This document shows positions 18,225-26,496 of a stretch of 64,000 bases of DNA, piece by piece (within the stretch, counting starts at the first letter, position 1; each line of letters opens with the position of its first letter). The stretch covers positions 1,716,001-1,780,000 of the forward strand of contig NZ_CP117835.1 in NCBI RefSeq assembly GCF_029094545.1, given 5' to 3'. The stretch comes from Alkalihalophilus pseudofirmus (lineage in GTDB: Bacteria > Bacillota > Bacilli > Bacillales > Bacillaceae_D). A program made the translations under genes and the position numbers. A model generated the notes under the pieces. It was not told the origin of the DNA. It made no database searches and worked only from the letters and a program-made list of their open reading frames with translations.

Positions 18225-18791
18225 ATGACTAGAAAAATATTTGGTTTTTTAATCGCAATTGGAATTTTGATTAGTGTAGTTGTTGTAGCAATCTCGTTAG
18301 TAGTATCAGTTCAGAATAAAGCTATCAATCTTGAAGAACAGATTTTTGAAAGCAGCTCAGCAATTGAGATTCAAGAAAAGCGCAGGGTTGATTTAGTCCA
18401 TAACTTAGTGGATACAGTTCAGTCTTATGACAATCACGAACGTGGCACTATGACAGAATTAACTGAAGCTAGAGCACAAGCTAATAGTGGAAACATTGAA
18501 GAGGCACGACTATCAATTCAAGCTATTACTGAGGCATATCCAGACCTGAAATCAGTAGAGAATTATCAAACTCTTATGACTGAGCTATCAGCAACAGAGA
18601 ACTTAATTGCAGAACATCGTAAAACTTACAATATTCAGGTTAGAGCATACAACAAGCATGTAAGACAATTTCCTAACCGAGCTATCCTAGACTTTATGGG
18701 CTATGAGCAAATTGACAGTGACTATCTAGAATATGATGCACCTTCAGATGCTCCTACAGACCTGTTTAATCAAGGGGAAGATGATGAATAA
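18225..18791 (+). CDS. LemA-like membrane protein
   Basis: 188 aa, ATG after AAAGAGGTTTTTGG. One N-terminal membrane helix (about residues 5-27), then the helical LemA fold: VQNKAINLEEQIFESSSAIE, VDLVHNLVDTVQSY, and the family signature YQTLMTELSATENLIAEHRK followed by a YN..V..YN..V..FPN..L..MGY pattern. LemA proteins have a short outside N-terminus and a cytoplasmic helical bundle; their function is unclear. It overlaps the next membrane-protein gene by 8 bases, suggesting a two-component membrane unit. Confidence 0.8.
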   Translation: MTRKIFGFLIAIGILISVVVVAISLVVSVQNKAINLEEQIFESSSAIEIQEKRRVDLVHNLVDTVQSYDNHERGTMTELTEARAQANSGNIEEARLSIQAITEAYPDLKSVENYQTLMTELSATENLIAEHRKTYNIQVRAYNKHVRQFPNRAILDFMGYEQIDSDYLEYDAPSDAPTDLFNQGEDDE

Positions 18792-19527
18792 CATTGAAGT
18801 CACAAAACGTGAAGCACTGGTGAGCATAATCATTGTTTTGGTTATGGTGTCTCTAGGATTCTTCATCGGTAACTCTTTACATAATAGCGTTTCGGAAAAT
18901 AATCAAAAGTATTTCAATGCCCTAAAAGTAGACAATGATCCTGATTTATTTAATCATGCACTTGATACTAACATTGGAGATATGGTTTCTTATGGCAGCT
19001 TTCATGCCATTGAGCCTGTTTCTGATGACATGATTGAGGGTGAATACTTTGCGATACGTAAAATAGAAGAGCATTACGTTATGAAAACAAGAATAGTAAC
19101 CTATACGGATTCAAATGGAAACACAAAATCAAAGACAGAGACCTATTGGGAATGGGACGAAGTAAACAGGGAGCATTTTAACACAGAGTCCTTCGGTTAT
19201 CTTAATAGGGAATTTCCTTATGAGACTATGACATTCAGACATTACGATTATAAAGAAACTGTTAAAGATAACTTCTTCTCTAGTGTGAGATTCAAGTTCT
19301 ACGTTATAGAAGATGTGTTTGAGGCAACTCTTTACTCTCTAGCAGCAGACAAAACAATTAAACAAAACAGTCTATATCCGAGCAATACAATTGAAACTTT
19401 TATTGATCAGAAAGAAAGAAGTGCAGATGCAATTGAAATAGTCTTTTGGGTATTCTGGTCATTGTTAATCATAGGCGCTGTTATTGGATTCGTAGCACTT
19501 GATAATAGGTTTCTTAATAATAAATAG
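18784..19527 (+). CDS. Two-pass membrane protein coupled to LemA-like protein
   Basis: 247 aa from ATG 18784, whose SD (AAGGGGAAG) lies in the lemA-like gene. Membrane helices at about residues 11-31 and 219-240 bracket a ~185-residue loop rich in Tyr, Glu and aromatic strands (TYWEWDEVNREHF, FPYETMTFRHYDYKETV), probably outside the cell. The layout recalls TMEM43/DUF1625-like or E3-ligase-like partners found beside lemA genes, but I cannot assign a family. Confidence 0.7.
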   Translation: MNNIEVTKREALVSIIIVLVMVSLGFFIGNSLHNSVSENNQKYFNALKVDNDPDLFNHALDTNIGDMVSYGSFHAIEPVSDDMIEGEYFAIRKIEEHYVMKTRIVTYTDSNGNTKSKTETYWEWDEVNREHFNTESFGYLNREFPYETMTFRHYDYKETVKDNFFSSVRFKFYVIEDVFEATLYSLAADKTIKQNSLYPSNTIETFIDQKERSADAIEIVFWVFWSLLIIGAVIGFVALDNRFLNNK

Positions 19528-19538
19528 GAGATGGATAC

Positions 19539-19961
19539 ATGCAAATTTTAGGTAGTAATTTAACAGAAGCTCTTTATGAGTTAGGAGCTACAGGAACATT
19601 GCAAGCATTAACTAAAGTCTCTGATGGGCAATATTTCGAAGTGTGGGAGATCTCAGAACCGGAATTAGTTAAATTAGAAAAAATTCCTGCCTCTGAATGG
19701 AAGTCGTCATATGGCTGGTGGCGATATGGACATTGCATTTATGAAGGAAGTGCAGATTTTGAATACACAGTTAACGGTAAAGTAATGAAAGGTTATGAAC
19801 CTCAAAACAACTTCATACAATCAGAATTTGATAGCTATCTAGACTGGTTGGAAAATGTAATGAACCTGTCCACTGAAACGAATATTGCTATAGTAGCAAT
19901 AAGTTTAGCACAAGACAATGGGATGACCTTAGCTGAGTTTATGAATACATATCAAGGATAA
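19539..19961 (+). CDS. Hypothetical phage protein, 140 aa
   Basis: ATG after TAGGAGATGGATAC. Contains an aromatic run (SEWKSSYGWWRYGHC) and a helical C-terminus. No recognised domain. Ends the lemA group; a hairpin follows. Confidence 0.6.
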   Translation: MQILGSNLTEALYELGATGTLQALTKVSDGQYFEVWEISEPELVKLEKIPASEWKSSYGWWRYGHCIYEGSADFEYTVNGKVMKGYEPQNNFIQSEFDSYLDWLENVMNLSTETNIAIVAISLAQDNGMTLAEFMNTYQG

Positions 19962-19969
19962 TAAAAAAG

Positions 19970-20017
19970 CATACCGTATATAGATGTTATCTAATTATCG
20001 AATCAATATATGGTATG
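19970..20017 (+). terminator. Long-loop hairpin after 19,961
   Basis: CATACCGTATAT (19970-19981) pairs with ATATATGGTATG (20006-20017) over 12 bp including one G-T pair, with a 24-base loop. There is no T tract, so it may be an RNA processing or regulatory hairpin and not a classical terminator. Confidence 0.4.
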
Positions 20018-20072
20018 TAAAACTAAATAAAATTCAGGTTTCAATGAATGCTAAATGAAAAGAGGTTAAATT

Positions 20073-20540
20073 ATGGGTATTGATTACTATTCTTGTGAAG
20101 TTTGCGGTGATTCCTTCCCTGACGTAATTGACTATGGATACTGTAGTAATTGTGAAGAGGTATTATGTGGAGACTGTCGTGATGCAATGGGACAGAAGTA
20201 CGGTGTGCTAGGTGAGGATCATGAAAAAGCAGATGATTTCGGAGAAGAAGCACCTGAACATTGTGACTCATGTTACAAGCCAGAAAGGATTAAGTATCAT
20301 ACAGTTGTGGTTAGTGGAACTTATCGACACTATAAAAACAAAAAGAAATACAAAGTTATTGAGACAGCTACGCACACAGAATCAGAAGAGTATCTTGTGA
20401 TCTATTATTGCTTAGATGATTTGTATGGAGAGCATAAAATGTTTGCTAGACCGAAAGAGATGTTTGAAGAGGGATTAACTATTGAGAATCAAACAGTGCC
20501 AAGATTTGAGCTATTATCACCCAAACTTAAGAGTGACTAA
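20073..20540 (+). CDS. Multi-CxxC zinc protein, 155 aa
   Basis: SD AAAGAGG before ATG. Residues 8-70 hold CEVCGDSFPD, CSNCEEVLCGDC and HCDSC, eight cysteines spaced like a double treble-clef or RING/FYVE-like zinc module. The C-terminal half is a small strand-rich domain. Could bind nucleic acid or protein; no family recognised. Confidence 0.65.
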   Translation: MGIDYYSCEVCGDSFPDVIDYGYCSNCEEVLCGDCRDAMGQKYGVLGEDHEKADDFGEEAPEHCDSCYKPERIKYHTVVVSGTYRHYKNKKKYKVIETATHTESEEYLVIYYCLDDLYGEHKMFARPKEMFEEGLTIENQTVPRFELLSPKLKSD

Positions 20541-20593
20541 GCTCAATAAAGCAGCAATTTTAAAGTAAATAAAAATTAAGGTGGTTAATTAAC

Positions 20594-21058
20594 TTGATGA
20601 TATTTTTGACTGTAATTTTGCTAACGGTTGCTATTTATAACGTAGTCACTGGCAAACTATTTAAGTCATTCATTGTCCAAGCAGGTGAGTACCAAATTAA
20701 AGAGTTTAGAAAAGAAGAAATTAAAGATGAAGAAACTATTAAACTGGTTATTAAATTAGTCTTTGTTTTGCTAGCAACTTTGTCGCTTTTAACACTCACA
20801 ATCGTCTACTTATGTTTTGCATTAAGTTATGACCCTTTTGTATATCCATCGCTTGCGATGCTCTCACTATACATTCTAAATATTATTGTGTCGCTAATTA
20901 GAAGTAAGAAATTAAAAGGTGCTCCTAAAAGTGAGGATGATGTTCGGAAACTTCAAAGCAAAATCTACAGAAAGAGAACTTTTAAATCAACAGTAATTGG
21001 TGTTGTAGGCTTAGCTTATTACTTATACATGTTTGCAGCATTAGTATTCCTAGTATAA
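20594..21058 (+). CDS. Multi-pass membrane protein, about 154 aa
   Basis: TTG 20594 is 9 bases from GGTGG; ATG 20597 is the alternative. Four hydrophobic segments: about 1-14, 52-75, 85-100 and 133-154, with basic loops (IRSKKLKGAPK). Function unknown. Confidence 0.6.
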   Translation: MMIFLTVILLTVAIYNVVTGKLFKSFIVQAGEYQIKEFRKEEIKDEETIKLVIKLVFVLLATLSLLTLTIVYLCFALSYDPFVYPSLAMLSLYILNIIVSLIRSKKLKGAPKSEDDVRKLQSKIYRKRTFKSTVIGVVGLAYYLYMFAALVFLV

Positions 21059-21086
21059 AGACAAATAAAAATTGGAGGTTGATATA

Positions 21087-21635
21087 TTGGCTATCCCGTA
21101 TGACTTAAAACTAATTAAACCAAAAGTAAAAGGCGAGTCAGATAAGTATAGTTGGAATTTATATAAATACCTACATAAAATCACATCGACCAGACATGAA
21201 GGAAAGTATATTAAGAATCAACTAGAGGTTCATTGGCTCCGACATTCTAGGTTTGATGGAGAACATATAGAGTTCGATCAGCATGACTTAAGACATTTTA
21301 TGGTGGGTCAAGTAATCATTTTTCCATTCGGTCTGGGGAAAAGTCACTTAAATTTTATGAATTCAGTGCTAAGCAAAGGCAGATGTGAGAACTTTGCAAA
21401 TGTATGGAACAAAGAAAGCTTTACAGACATAACAGACTGGTTCTTTGAAACTTATTTAAAAGATGGTAGATGTATCTTTGATAGAGAGCATAACATGTGG
21501 ATGACAAATACTGATGACCGATACTATCAGATTAATAGCAACAATCGTAAGTGTAAATGGTGTGGAGAACATCAGCATAGAGAGATCGAGAAGAGAGTAG
21601 AAATCAATCGCATAGAAAACTGGGTTTCAGCTTAA
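21087..21635 (+). CDS. Hypothetical phage protein with C-terminal zinc-like motif, 182 aa
   Basis: TTG 21087 (reads MAIPYDLKL) is 9 bases after GGAGG. Rich in His, Trp and Tyr. Near the end, CKWCGEHQHREIEKR is a possible metal site. No family recognised. Confidence 0.6.
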   Translation: MAIPYDLKLIKPKVKGESDKYSWNLYKYLHKITSTRHEGKYIKNQLEVHWLRHSRFDGEHIEFDQHDLRHFMVGQVIIFPFGLGKSHLNFMNSVLSKGRCENFANVWNKESFTDITDWFFETYLKDGRCIFDREHNMWMTNTDDRYYQINSNNRKCKWCGEHQHREIEKRVEINRIENWVSA

Positions 21636-21666
21636 AACACAGATTTTAAAAGAAAGAAGGTATCGA

Positions 21667-21945
21667 ATGACACCTGAAGATAAGTTAAAATTAATCAGTT
21701 CAATGAGTAAAGCTACTGTTGAGAAAAGCAGCTATTCAAATCAATATTATGTCTCAACTGTTGCACAGATTAAAAAAGATAAAACCCTTTGGAATGTAAC
21801 TAAACATAAAGATACACCAGAAGAAGCGATTAACTGTATGTTTGATGAAATGAAGAAAGCAGATCGAATTGTAGTAGGAGCAGTGGCTTTACATAGAAAA
21901 GAGTTTTATTACTGTGGTAGTAGAAAGAGATTTATTGAGTATTAA
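21667..21945 (+). CDS. Hypothetical phage protein, 92 aa
   Basis: AGAAAGAAGG lies before ATG. Small mixed alpha/beta protein (YYVSTVAQIKKDKTLWNV). Converges on a minus-strand gene across the hairpin 21952-21972. Confidence 0.6.
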   Translation: MTPEDKLKLISSMSKATVEKSSYSNQYYVSTVAQIKKDKTLWNVTKHKDTPEEAINCMFDEMKKADRIVVGAVALHRKEFYYCGSRKRFIEY

Positions 21946-21951
21946 AAAAGA

Positions 21952-21972
21952 GAGTGCTAAAATCTAGCACTC
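21952..21972. terminator. Bidirectional terminator
   Basis: GAGTGCTA-AAATC-TAGCACTC with an A run on the left and T run on the right, so it can end transcription from both sides. The stop codon of the minus-strand gene lies inside it. Confidence 0.75.
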
Positions 21973-22137
21973 CTCAGATTTTTGAGAGTCAATGTGGCAA
22001 TCAGTATTGACCGTAGACTCAATAATCTCCCCTGTAAACAATTCCATTTTAAACGAAACATTTTTAATGTTGTCTGTATATAGTTTCTCAAGTCCAATTG
22101 CAGTCAAGTCAGCCAAAGTTAATTCAATCACGTTCAT
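21964..22137 (-). CDS. Small minus-strand phage protein, 57 aa
   Basis: ATG at 22137 behind GAGGTGTTGTTAA on the minus strand, ending at TAG inside the terminator. Sequence begins MNVIELTLADLTAIGLEKLY. It is one of only two minus-strand genes in the phage part, both beside the XRE regulator, so it may belong to a lysogeny control unit. No family recognised. Confidence 0.65.
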   Translation of the reverse strand: MNVIELTLADLTAIGLEKLYTDNIKNVSFKMELFTGEIIESTVNTDCHIDSQKSEEC

Positions 22138-22190
22138 TTAACAACACCTCTTAGATTTAGTAGTGGAAACTTATTCTTTTCTTGTATATA

Positions 22191-22220
22191 ATAATACATG
22201 CAGAAAGGTTGTTTTGTAAA
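22191..22220 (-). promoter_or_regulatory. Promoter for the 57-aa minus-strand gene
   Basis: On the minus strand: TTTACA (22220-22215), 18 bases, TATTAT (22196-22191). It overlaps the region that must also hold the + strand promoter of the XRE gene (possible TTGTTT-17-TTATTA), so the two units may be co-regulated. Confidence 0.5.
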
Positions 22221-22269
22221 CTACTAAAAGGTTATTAAAAATACCCCTTAGAGGGGAAGAGGTGTTTAT

Positions 22270-22944
22270 ATGAACAAAATGGCTAAGAGGTTGAAGTGGC
22301 TTAGAGGTAAGCATAAGCTTGCTCAAAAGGAAGTGGCAGCGGAACTAGACATTTCAATGGGAGGATATCAGAAAATAGAATATGGGGAAAGACTCCCAAG
22401 TGTTGAAGTGCTGGCGAGCTTAGCTGAACTGTTTGATGTGAGTATTGATTTTCTAGTAGGGAATATAAATCAAACGAATCAAATGCTAAACCTAAAAGAA
22501 GAAATCATTCGAATGTCTGGAGCAAAAGATGTTGATTTAGTACTTTCTATGATACACGATTTGCCAGAAGAGGAAGAGAACGAAGCGTGGAAGCACTTAA
22601 ATGAAATGCAAAATGAATTTTATGGTTTCATAGAGTCGGTTGAATACAAGTTAAAAGAAGATATGGAGAGTTATTTTGATCTATTGCTCGATATGCCCGA
22701 TGCCAATATTAAGGAAGATAGTATAGTAATTCTAGCTCATCCATTCGATTTCTATATTCAGAATTCATTAGTTGGCGATAAATATATTATTATGCTAAAC
22801 AACAGACTAGTTCATGGAGTTGAAGTATTTAGAACTGATGATTTAGGCGGTGCTGAAGAAGTCCGACATGAATTAGAAGGTATGTTCAGAATTGTACCTA
22901 GAAGCTACAGCGAACTTATTAACAGTAAACTTAGAGGGAGATAA
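22270..22944 (+). CDS. XRE-family transcriptional regulator with long C-terminal domain
   Basis: 224 aa. The first 65 residues are a Cro/cI-type helix-turn-helix (RLKWLRGKHKLAQKEVAAEL, DISMGGYQKIEYGERLPSVE, LAELFDVSIDFLVG). Residues ~75-224 are an acidic helical and strand region without the Ser-Lys dyad of LexA-like peptidases. It sits next to divergent promoters and two small minus-strand genes, an arrangement fitting a phage decision or maintenance regulator. The CCCC-TTAGA-GGGG hairpin just before the start may affect its expression. Confidence 0.8.
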   Translation: MNKMAKRLKWLRGKHKLAQKEVAAELDISMGGYQKIEYGERLPSVEVLASLAELFDVSIDFLVGNINQTNQMLNLKEEIIRMSGAKDVDLVLSMIHDLPEEEENEAWKHLNEMQNEFYGFIESVEYKLKEDMESYFDLLLDMPDANIKEDSIVILAHPFDFYIQNSLVGDKYIIMLNNRLVHGVEVFRTDDLGGAEEVRHELEGMFRIVPRSYSELINSKLRGR

Positions 22945-23001
22945 TCCCTCTACATAAAGAAGTTAATTAAAATAAAGGGTTGATTTTATAGGAGGTTAAA
23001 A

Positions 23002-23217
23002 ATGAAGATTGAGGATGACTTAGAAGCGTTCGGCATTGCAGCCATGTCTCTTGATGGAGAATATAGAAGTGCAGAAGCTATTCTAAAAGATTTAGAAGCG
23101 TTAAGTTTGAGCAGCACATTTTTTGATTTTGACCTGCTAATTATGTATCACCATTTAGTGGATTTCTTTAGGGAGGCAGTTAAACAGGAAAAAACAGGGA
23201 GCGTATCTCCCTGTTAA
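23002..23217 (+). CDS. Hypothetical small protein, 71 aa
   Basis: Excellent SD (TAGGAGG, 7 bases before ATG). Acidic, helical protein with a hydrophobic F-rich stretch (SSTFFDFDLLIMYHHLVDFF). The stop lies inside a hairpin shared with the convergent minus-strand gene. Confidence 0.6.
   Translation: MKIEDDLEAFGIAAMSLDGEYRSAEAILKDLEALSLSSTFFDFDLLIMYHHLVDFFREAVKQEKTGSVSPC
23193..23215. terminator. Hairpin between convergent genes
   Basis: AACAGGGAG-CGTAT-CTCCCTGTT, 9-bp stem, with A-rich sequence on the left side that gives a T run on the minus strand. Overlaps both stop codons. Confidence 0.65.
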
Positions 23218-23381
23218 GTTACTGCATAATCTAAAGAATACAAAATGCTTTCTGCATGTTCTTTTAATACAGTGAAGAATGTTTCATTGTTTTCAGTAAC
23301 GATTACTTGCTCTAAGCTTAAGAACTCAGCAGCTTCTTCTTTAGAATTAAATCTAATACCTAGAATATTACTTATATTCAC
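23214..23381 (-). CDS. Small minus-strand phage protein, 55 aa
   Basis: GTG start at 23381 behind a near-perfect AAAGGAGGTG on the minus strand. Acidic helical protein (MNISNILGIRFNSKEEAAEF). Overlaps the end of the opposing gene. A strong promoter lies upstream, so it is likely well expressed, possibly in the lysogen. Confidence 0.68.
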   Translation of the reverse strand: MNISNILGIRFNSKEEAAEFLSLEQVIVTENNETFFTVLKEHAESILYSLDYAVT

Positions 23382-23408
23382 AATTTTCACCTCCTTTTTG
23401 ACGTCCGA

Positions 23409-23437
23409 ATTATAACAGATTTAGTAAAGAATGTGAA
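23409..23437 (-). promoter_or_regulatory. Minus-strand promoter for the 55-aa gene
   Basis: TTCACA (23437-23432), 17 bases, TATAAT (23414-23409) on the minus strand; the -10 is consensus. The + strand gene at 23475 must be transcribed from the same small gap. Confidence 0.6.
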
Positions 23438-23474
23438 TAACATTTATGTAAAATATTAGTATAGGAGGTATAGT

Positions 23475-23765
23475 ATGAAATCAGATCCAATTACCAAGCA
23501 CCGTACAGATTTAATCACATACCATATCCAAACCAATGAATCTATGCATCTATCAGAGAAGTCTTTACATGACATACATAGTAACGTTAATGAAGCAGTT
23601 CAATTCTGGAGAAAGAGGGCAGACAAATACTTTGAAGATAATCATGCTTTGCGGTGGAATGAGTTGAAATTGTGGATTAAAAGAAATAAAAATGATGGTA
23701 ATTATACATATGAAGAGTTAGCTGATGTTATTGCAAGATTGGATAGAAAGGAGAGTGTGAGATGA
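23475..23765 (+). CDS. Hypothetical phage protein, 96 aa
   Basis: TAGGAGGTATAGT before ATG. Charged and helical with many His and Trp (FWRKRADKYFEDNHALRWNE). Overlaps the next gene by ATGA. Confidence 0.6.
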   Translation: MKSDPITKHRTDLITYHIQTNESMHLSEKSLHDIHSNVNEAVQFWRKRADKYFEDNHALRWNELKLWIKRNKNDGNYTYEELADVIARLDRKESVR

Positions 23766-24166
23766 TTGTTGCCTGCAAATACAGTGAAGGTGTTGATAAG
23801 TTTTTAATTAGCAATGTAAGCTCTTTAGATGAGCTTGATACATACATAAAAGAAAACACTCCAGTAAAGTGCATGCAATTAGGACGTGTGACCGCAAAAG
23901 CGCTTTATTATGAAGAAGAAATGAAAGAAAAACTAGTTTACTTTAATAATTATTTAAGTATTTCTGAATGCAAGGGTTATATTTTAAGCTATCGAAATGC
24001 TGATAATCTATATGATTTGCAATGTGGAAAGTGTAGATACAGGGATTATTTTACAACGGGGTGCAAATACAATCCTGACAAGAATATGCTTTGCAAGACA
24101 TATGAACAAAAGCCTGAGCCTTTTTCAATTAAAGAGTGGATTAAGAATAAAATTAAAATAAAATAG
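23762..24166 (+). CDS. Cysteine-rich hypothetical protein, 134 aa
   Basis: Starts in the ATGA overlap. The C-terminal part has CGKCRYRDYFTTGCKYNPDK followed by a further Cys, a four-cysteine cluster that could bind zinc. It directly precedes the methyltransferase gene. Confidence 0.6.
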   Translation: MIVACKYSEGVDKFLISNVSSLDELDTYIKENTPVKCMQLGRVTAKALYYEEEMKEKLVYFNNYLSISECKGYILSYRNADNLYDLQCGKCRYRDYFTTGCKYNPDKNMLCKTYEQKPEPFSIKEWIKNKIKIK

Positions 24167-24190
24167 AACATTTATTAGAGGAGGGGTTTA

Positions 24191-24928
24191 GTGTTATTAA
24201 ATAAAATATACAATATGGATTGCTTAGAGGGTATGGCTATGCTTCCTAATAAGTCAGTTGATATGATATTATGTGATTTGCCATATGGTGTTACAAACCA
24301 AAATAAATGGGATCAAATCATTCCTTTTGATAAGCTTTGGGAGCAGTACAATAGACTAATTAAAGACAATGGAGCGATAGTTTTAACAGCAGTAAAACCA
24401 TTTTCATCTATGTTAATTATGAGCAATCCTAAGATGTATCGCTATGATATAGTATGGAGCAAAAACAAAAGCACAGGCTTCTTAAATGCCAAGAAAATGC
24501 CACTTAGAGCACATGAGGAAATATTAGTTTTCTATAAAAAACTACCTACATATAATCCACAAAAAACAACAGGTCATAAACCTGCAAACTCTTATACCAA
24601 ACATACGAGCGATGGAACAAACTACGGAAAAACTAAGCATGGTATATCAGGTGGAGGACAAACGGACAGATACCCTACATCTGTGTGGGACATTAAAGTA
24701 ATGAATAATGATGATCCTCACAAATTCCATCCCACCCAAAAACCAATTGAGCTATTTGAGAAGCTTATAAAAACATACAGCAATGAGGGTGAATTAATAT
24801 TGGATAATTGTATGGGAGCTGGAACTACAGCTGCAGCATGTATCAAAACCAATAGAAAATATATTGGATTTGAAATCGAAAAAGAGTATTATAGCAAGTC
24901 ACTAGAATATATAAAAACAGTTTATTAA
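24191..24928 (+). CDS. Phage DNA methyltransferase (N6-adenine/N4-cytosine type, beta order)
   Basis: 245 aa from GTG 24191 behind GAGGAGGGG. The catalytic motif DLPYG (ILCDLPYGVT, residue ~32) comes first and the AdoMet-binding motif (LILDNCMGAGTTAAA, residue ~205) last, the order of beta-class methyltransferases; FHPTQKPIELFEKLI is the typical segment before it. No restriction enzyme gene is adjacent, so this is an orphan methylase that could protect phage DNA from host restriction or affect regulation. Target sequence cannot be told. Confidence 0.88.
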   Translation: MLLNKIYNMDCLEGMAMLPNKSVDMILCDLPYGVTNQNKWDQIIPFDKLWEQYNRLIKDNGAIVLTAVKPFSSMLIMSNPKMYRYDIVWSKNKSTGFLNAKKMPLRAHEEILVFYKKLPTYNPQKTTGHKPANSYTKHTSDGTNYGKTKHGISGGGQTDRYPTSVWDIKVMNNDDPHKFHPTQKPIELFEKLIKTYSNEGELILDNCMGAGTTAAACIKTNRKYIGFEIEKEYYSKSLEYIKTVY

Positions 24929-24968
24929 TAAAACCCAACTTTTATGAAGAAAAAGGAGGAATTATATA

Positions 24969-25235
24969 ATGGAATATTTTAGCGATGAAGCCTATAAATT
25001 ATGCGTTTGGAGCTACGAGAAATTAAGTTCAGATCGACCAAGAGCAATTAGAATAAAAAGGGCAGCATATGCAGTTGAAGAAAGATATAGAGAAGGCAAT
25101 AAAGATATAATTCAAAAAATTTGCCAAAGACAAAGATTGGGTGGGAGTCACACATATCCTAAGAAAGAATCATGGGCTAAACAAGAGGCTATGAGAGAAG
25201 AGAATGCAAATGAATCCACAGCTTGTACGATTTAA
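24969..25235 (+). CDS. Hypothetical protein, 88 aa
   Basis: AAAGGAGGAATTATATA before ATG. Basic helical protein (SDRPRAIRIKRAAYAVEERY). No family recognised. Confidence 0.6.
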   Translation: MEYFSDEAYKLCVWSYEKLSSDRPRAIRIKRAAYAVEERYREGNKDIIQKICQRQRLGGSHTYPKKESWAKQEAMREENANESTACTI

Positions 25236-25431
25236 GCAAGTATGGACAGAGAAGCGGTTCACCCTGTGTGAATGCCTCAATATGTCTTACTCTCTCATCT
25301 GTTGCTTCTATTATCAATTGAGGGCACATAAAACTAACCATCAACTGTTTGTGCAAGGATATGACCGCATGTATCTGTCTCATTGGATGTATCATAAGCG
25401 AATATACTATAGAGGTGATCAACATAGCTAA
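25210..25431 (+). CDS. Possible small protein, 73 aa
   Basis: ATG 25210 (or 25204) behind AGAGAAGAGAATGC, overlapping the previous gene. It fills an otherwise empty gap and ends 8 bases into the next gene. Unusually rich in Cys, Tyr and His (LCECLNMSYSLICCFYYQLR). A minus-strand frame covers the same bases but has no ribosome site. Confidence 0.4.
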   Translation: MNPQLVRFKQVWTEKRFTLCECLNMSYSLICCFYYQLRAHKTNHQLFVQGYDRMYLSHWMYHKRIYYRGDQHS

Positions 25432-25633
25432 GAAGAAAGTAATAGAGGAGAAGCCTGTGCGACCTGAGATTGAGGAAGGCAGTATGGCATGGATTATCTT
25501 GAATTACACTCCTAATCTATCTGACCTAGACTGGTATGAATATCAAGAAACCAAGACTAAAGATGAATTACGTGACTTGTATAATACTGCAGTGAAGCTA
25601 TATAGAGCAGAACAAAAAGAAATATTAAAATAA
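25424..25633 (+). CDS. Hypothetical small acidic protein, apparent ATA start
   Basis: About 69 aa. AGAGGTGAT is 6 bases before ATA 25424, which would read MAKKKVIEEKPV, a normal-looking phage N-terminus. GTG 25415 overlaps that site; GTG 25457 with its own GAGGAG is the best canonical alternative. No domain recognised. Confidence 0.55.
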   Translation: MAKKKVIEEKPVRPEIEEGSMAWIILNYTPNLSDLDWYEYQETKTKDELRDLYNTAVKLYRAEQKEILK

Positions 25634-25647
25634 ATTAAAATAAATTA

Positions 25648-25676
25648 TTGACTCCACTTTAAACCTAGTGTACTAT
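25648..25676 (+). promoter_or_regulatory. Phage promoter
   Basis: TTGACT, 17 bases, TACTAT, with the AT element TTAAAATAAATTA immediately upstream. A short leader with an inverted repeat (AGAGGGAGGCAATCGCTTCTCTCTT, partly paired) follows before ATG 25741. Confidence 0.6.
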
Positions 25677-25740
25677 TAAGATACAACCAAGAGGGAGGCA
25701 ATCGCTTCTCTCTTGCAAACTAACATTAGGAGCTGATGAA

Positions 25741-26196
25741 ATGAAGATTAATAGCATAGTTAGAGACGCTTATAAGAAAATGTGTAAAGCATCTTGTGCC
25801 AAAGTTAAGGACAACCAGACGAAAATTGATTATAAGATTCAACGTTGTGTAGATTTAGGTAAAACAATACATACATACGACAATGGACATAAGATCGTAA
25901 GATATCATAAAATGAATTTTCTTGTTGGTGACTATGAGATTATGATGGCTTGGTTTGACTTTACAGCACCAGAATATAAAGTGTCAGAACAAGATAAAAA
26001 AGAGTATGACATTGTACGAGGTGTTCAATCTACTGAGCTAACAACTCAAGAAAAAATTGATTTAACTGTTCAACAAATAAAGAAATTGTCTAGTAAGCGT
26101 GATCGAATGGACACAGAAATAGAAAAAAGATATAACTTGTTGGATAAGCTAAAAGAAGAAAGTAATACAGCATTAGGTTTTGCAGCAACCGTTTAA
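25741..26196 (+). CDS. Hypothetical phage protein with C-terminal coiled coil, 151 aa
   Basis: First gene of a promoter-led group; TTAGGAGCTGATGA before ATG. Residues 1-90 are mixed; 100-145 form a coiled coil (LTVQQIKKLSSKRDRMDTEI). No family recognised. Confidence 0.6.
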   Translation: MKINSIVRDAYKKMCKASCAKVKDNQTKIDYKIQRCVDLGKTIHTYDNGHKIVRYHKMNFLVGDYEIMMAWFDFTAPEYKVSEQDKKEYDIVRGVQSTELTTQEKIDLTVQQIKKLSSKRDRMDTEIEKRYNLLDKLKEESNTALGFAATV

Positions 26197-26238
26197 ACAA
26201 TAAATAAAAATTAATTAAAGTTAGGTAAGGTGTAATGT

Positions 26239-26496
26239 ATGTTCAACAAAGAATTAACAAAACTTCAAAGAAAAGAAATGGAGCTATACGCATACTCAAA
26301 CTATGTGAAAGATAAGGTTAGAGAGTGGGCATTTGAAATATTACCACATGATCATCGTCTGATGGGTATTGATATCCATAACTCTAGAATCTTAATCAGT
26401 GTAAGAAAGAAATGGTATGGCTTACCTTATACGAAAATGTACTACATAGAAGAATTTAAAAAAGAATTTGGTGAAAGAGGAAATGAAAATGAGTAA
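26239..26496 (+). CDS. Hypothetical protein, 85 aa
   Basis: AGGTAAGGTGTAATGT before ATG. Basic and aromatic (ILISVRKKWYGLPYTKMYYI). Overlaps the next gene by 8 bases. Confidence 0.58.
   Translation: MFNKELTKLQRKEMELYAYSNYVKDKVREWAFEILPHDHRLMGIDIHNSRILISVRKKWYGLPYTKMYYIEEFKKEFGERGNENE

Noticed and set aside
25189-25425. Minus-strand 78-codon frame
   Set aside because: No ribosome site, and it covers + strand frames that fit the gene series.
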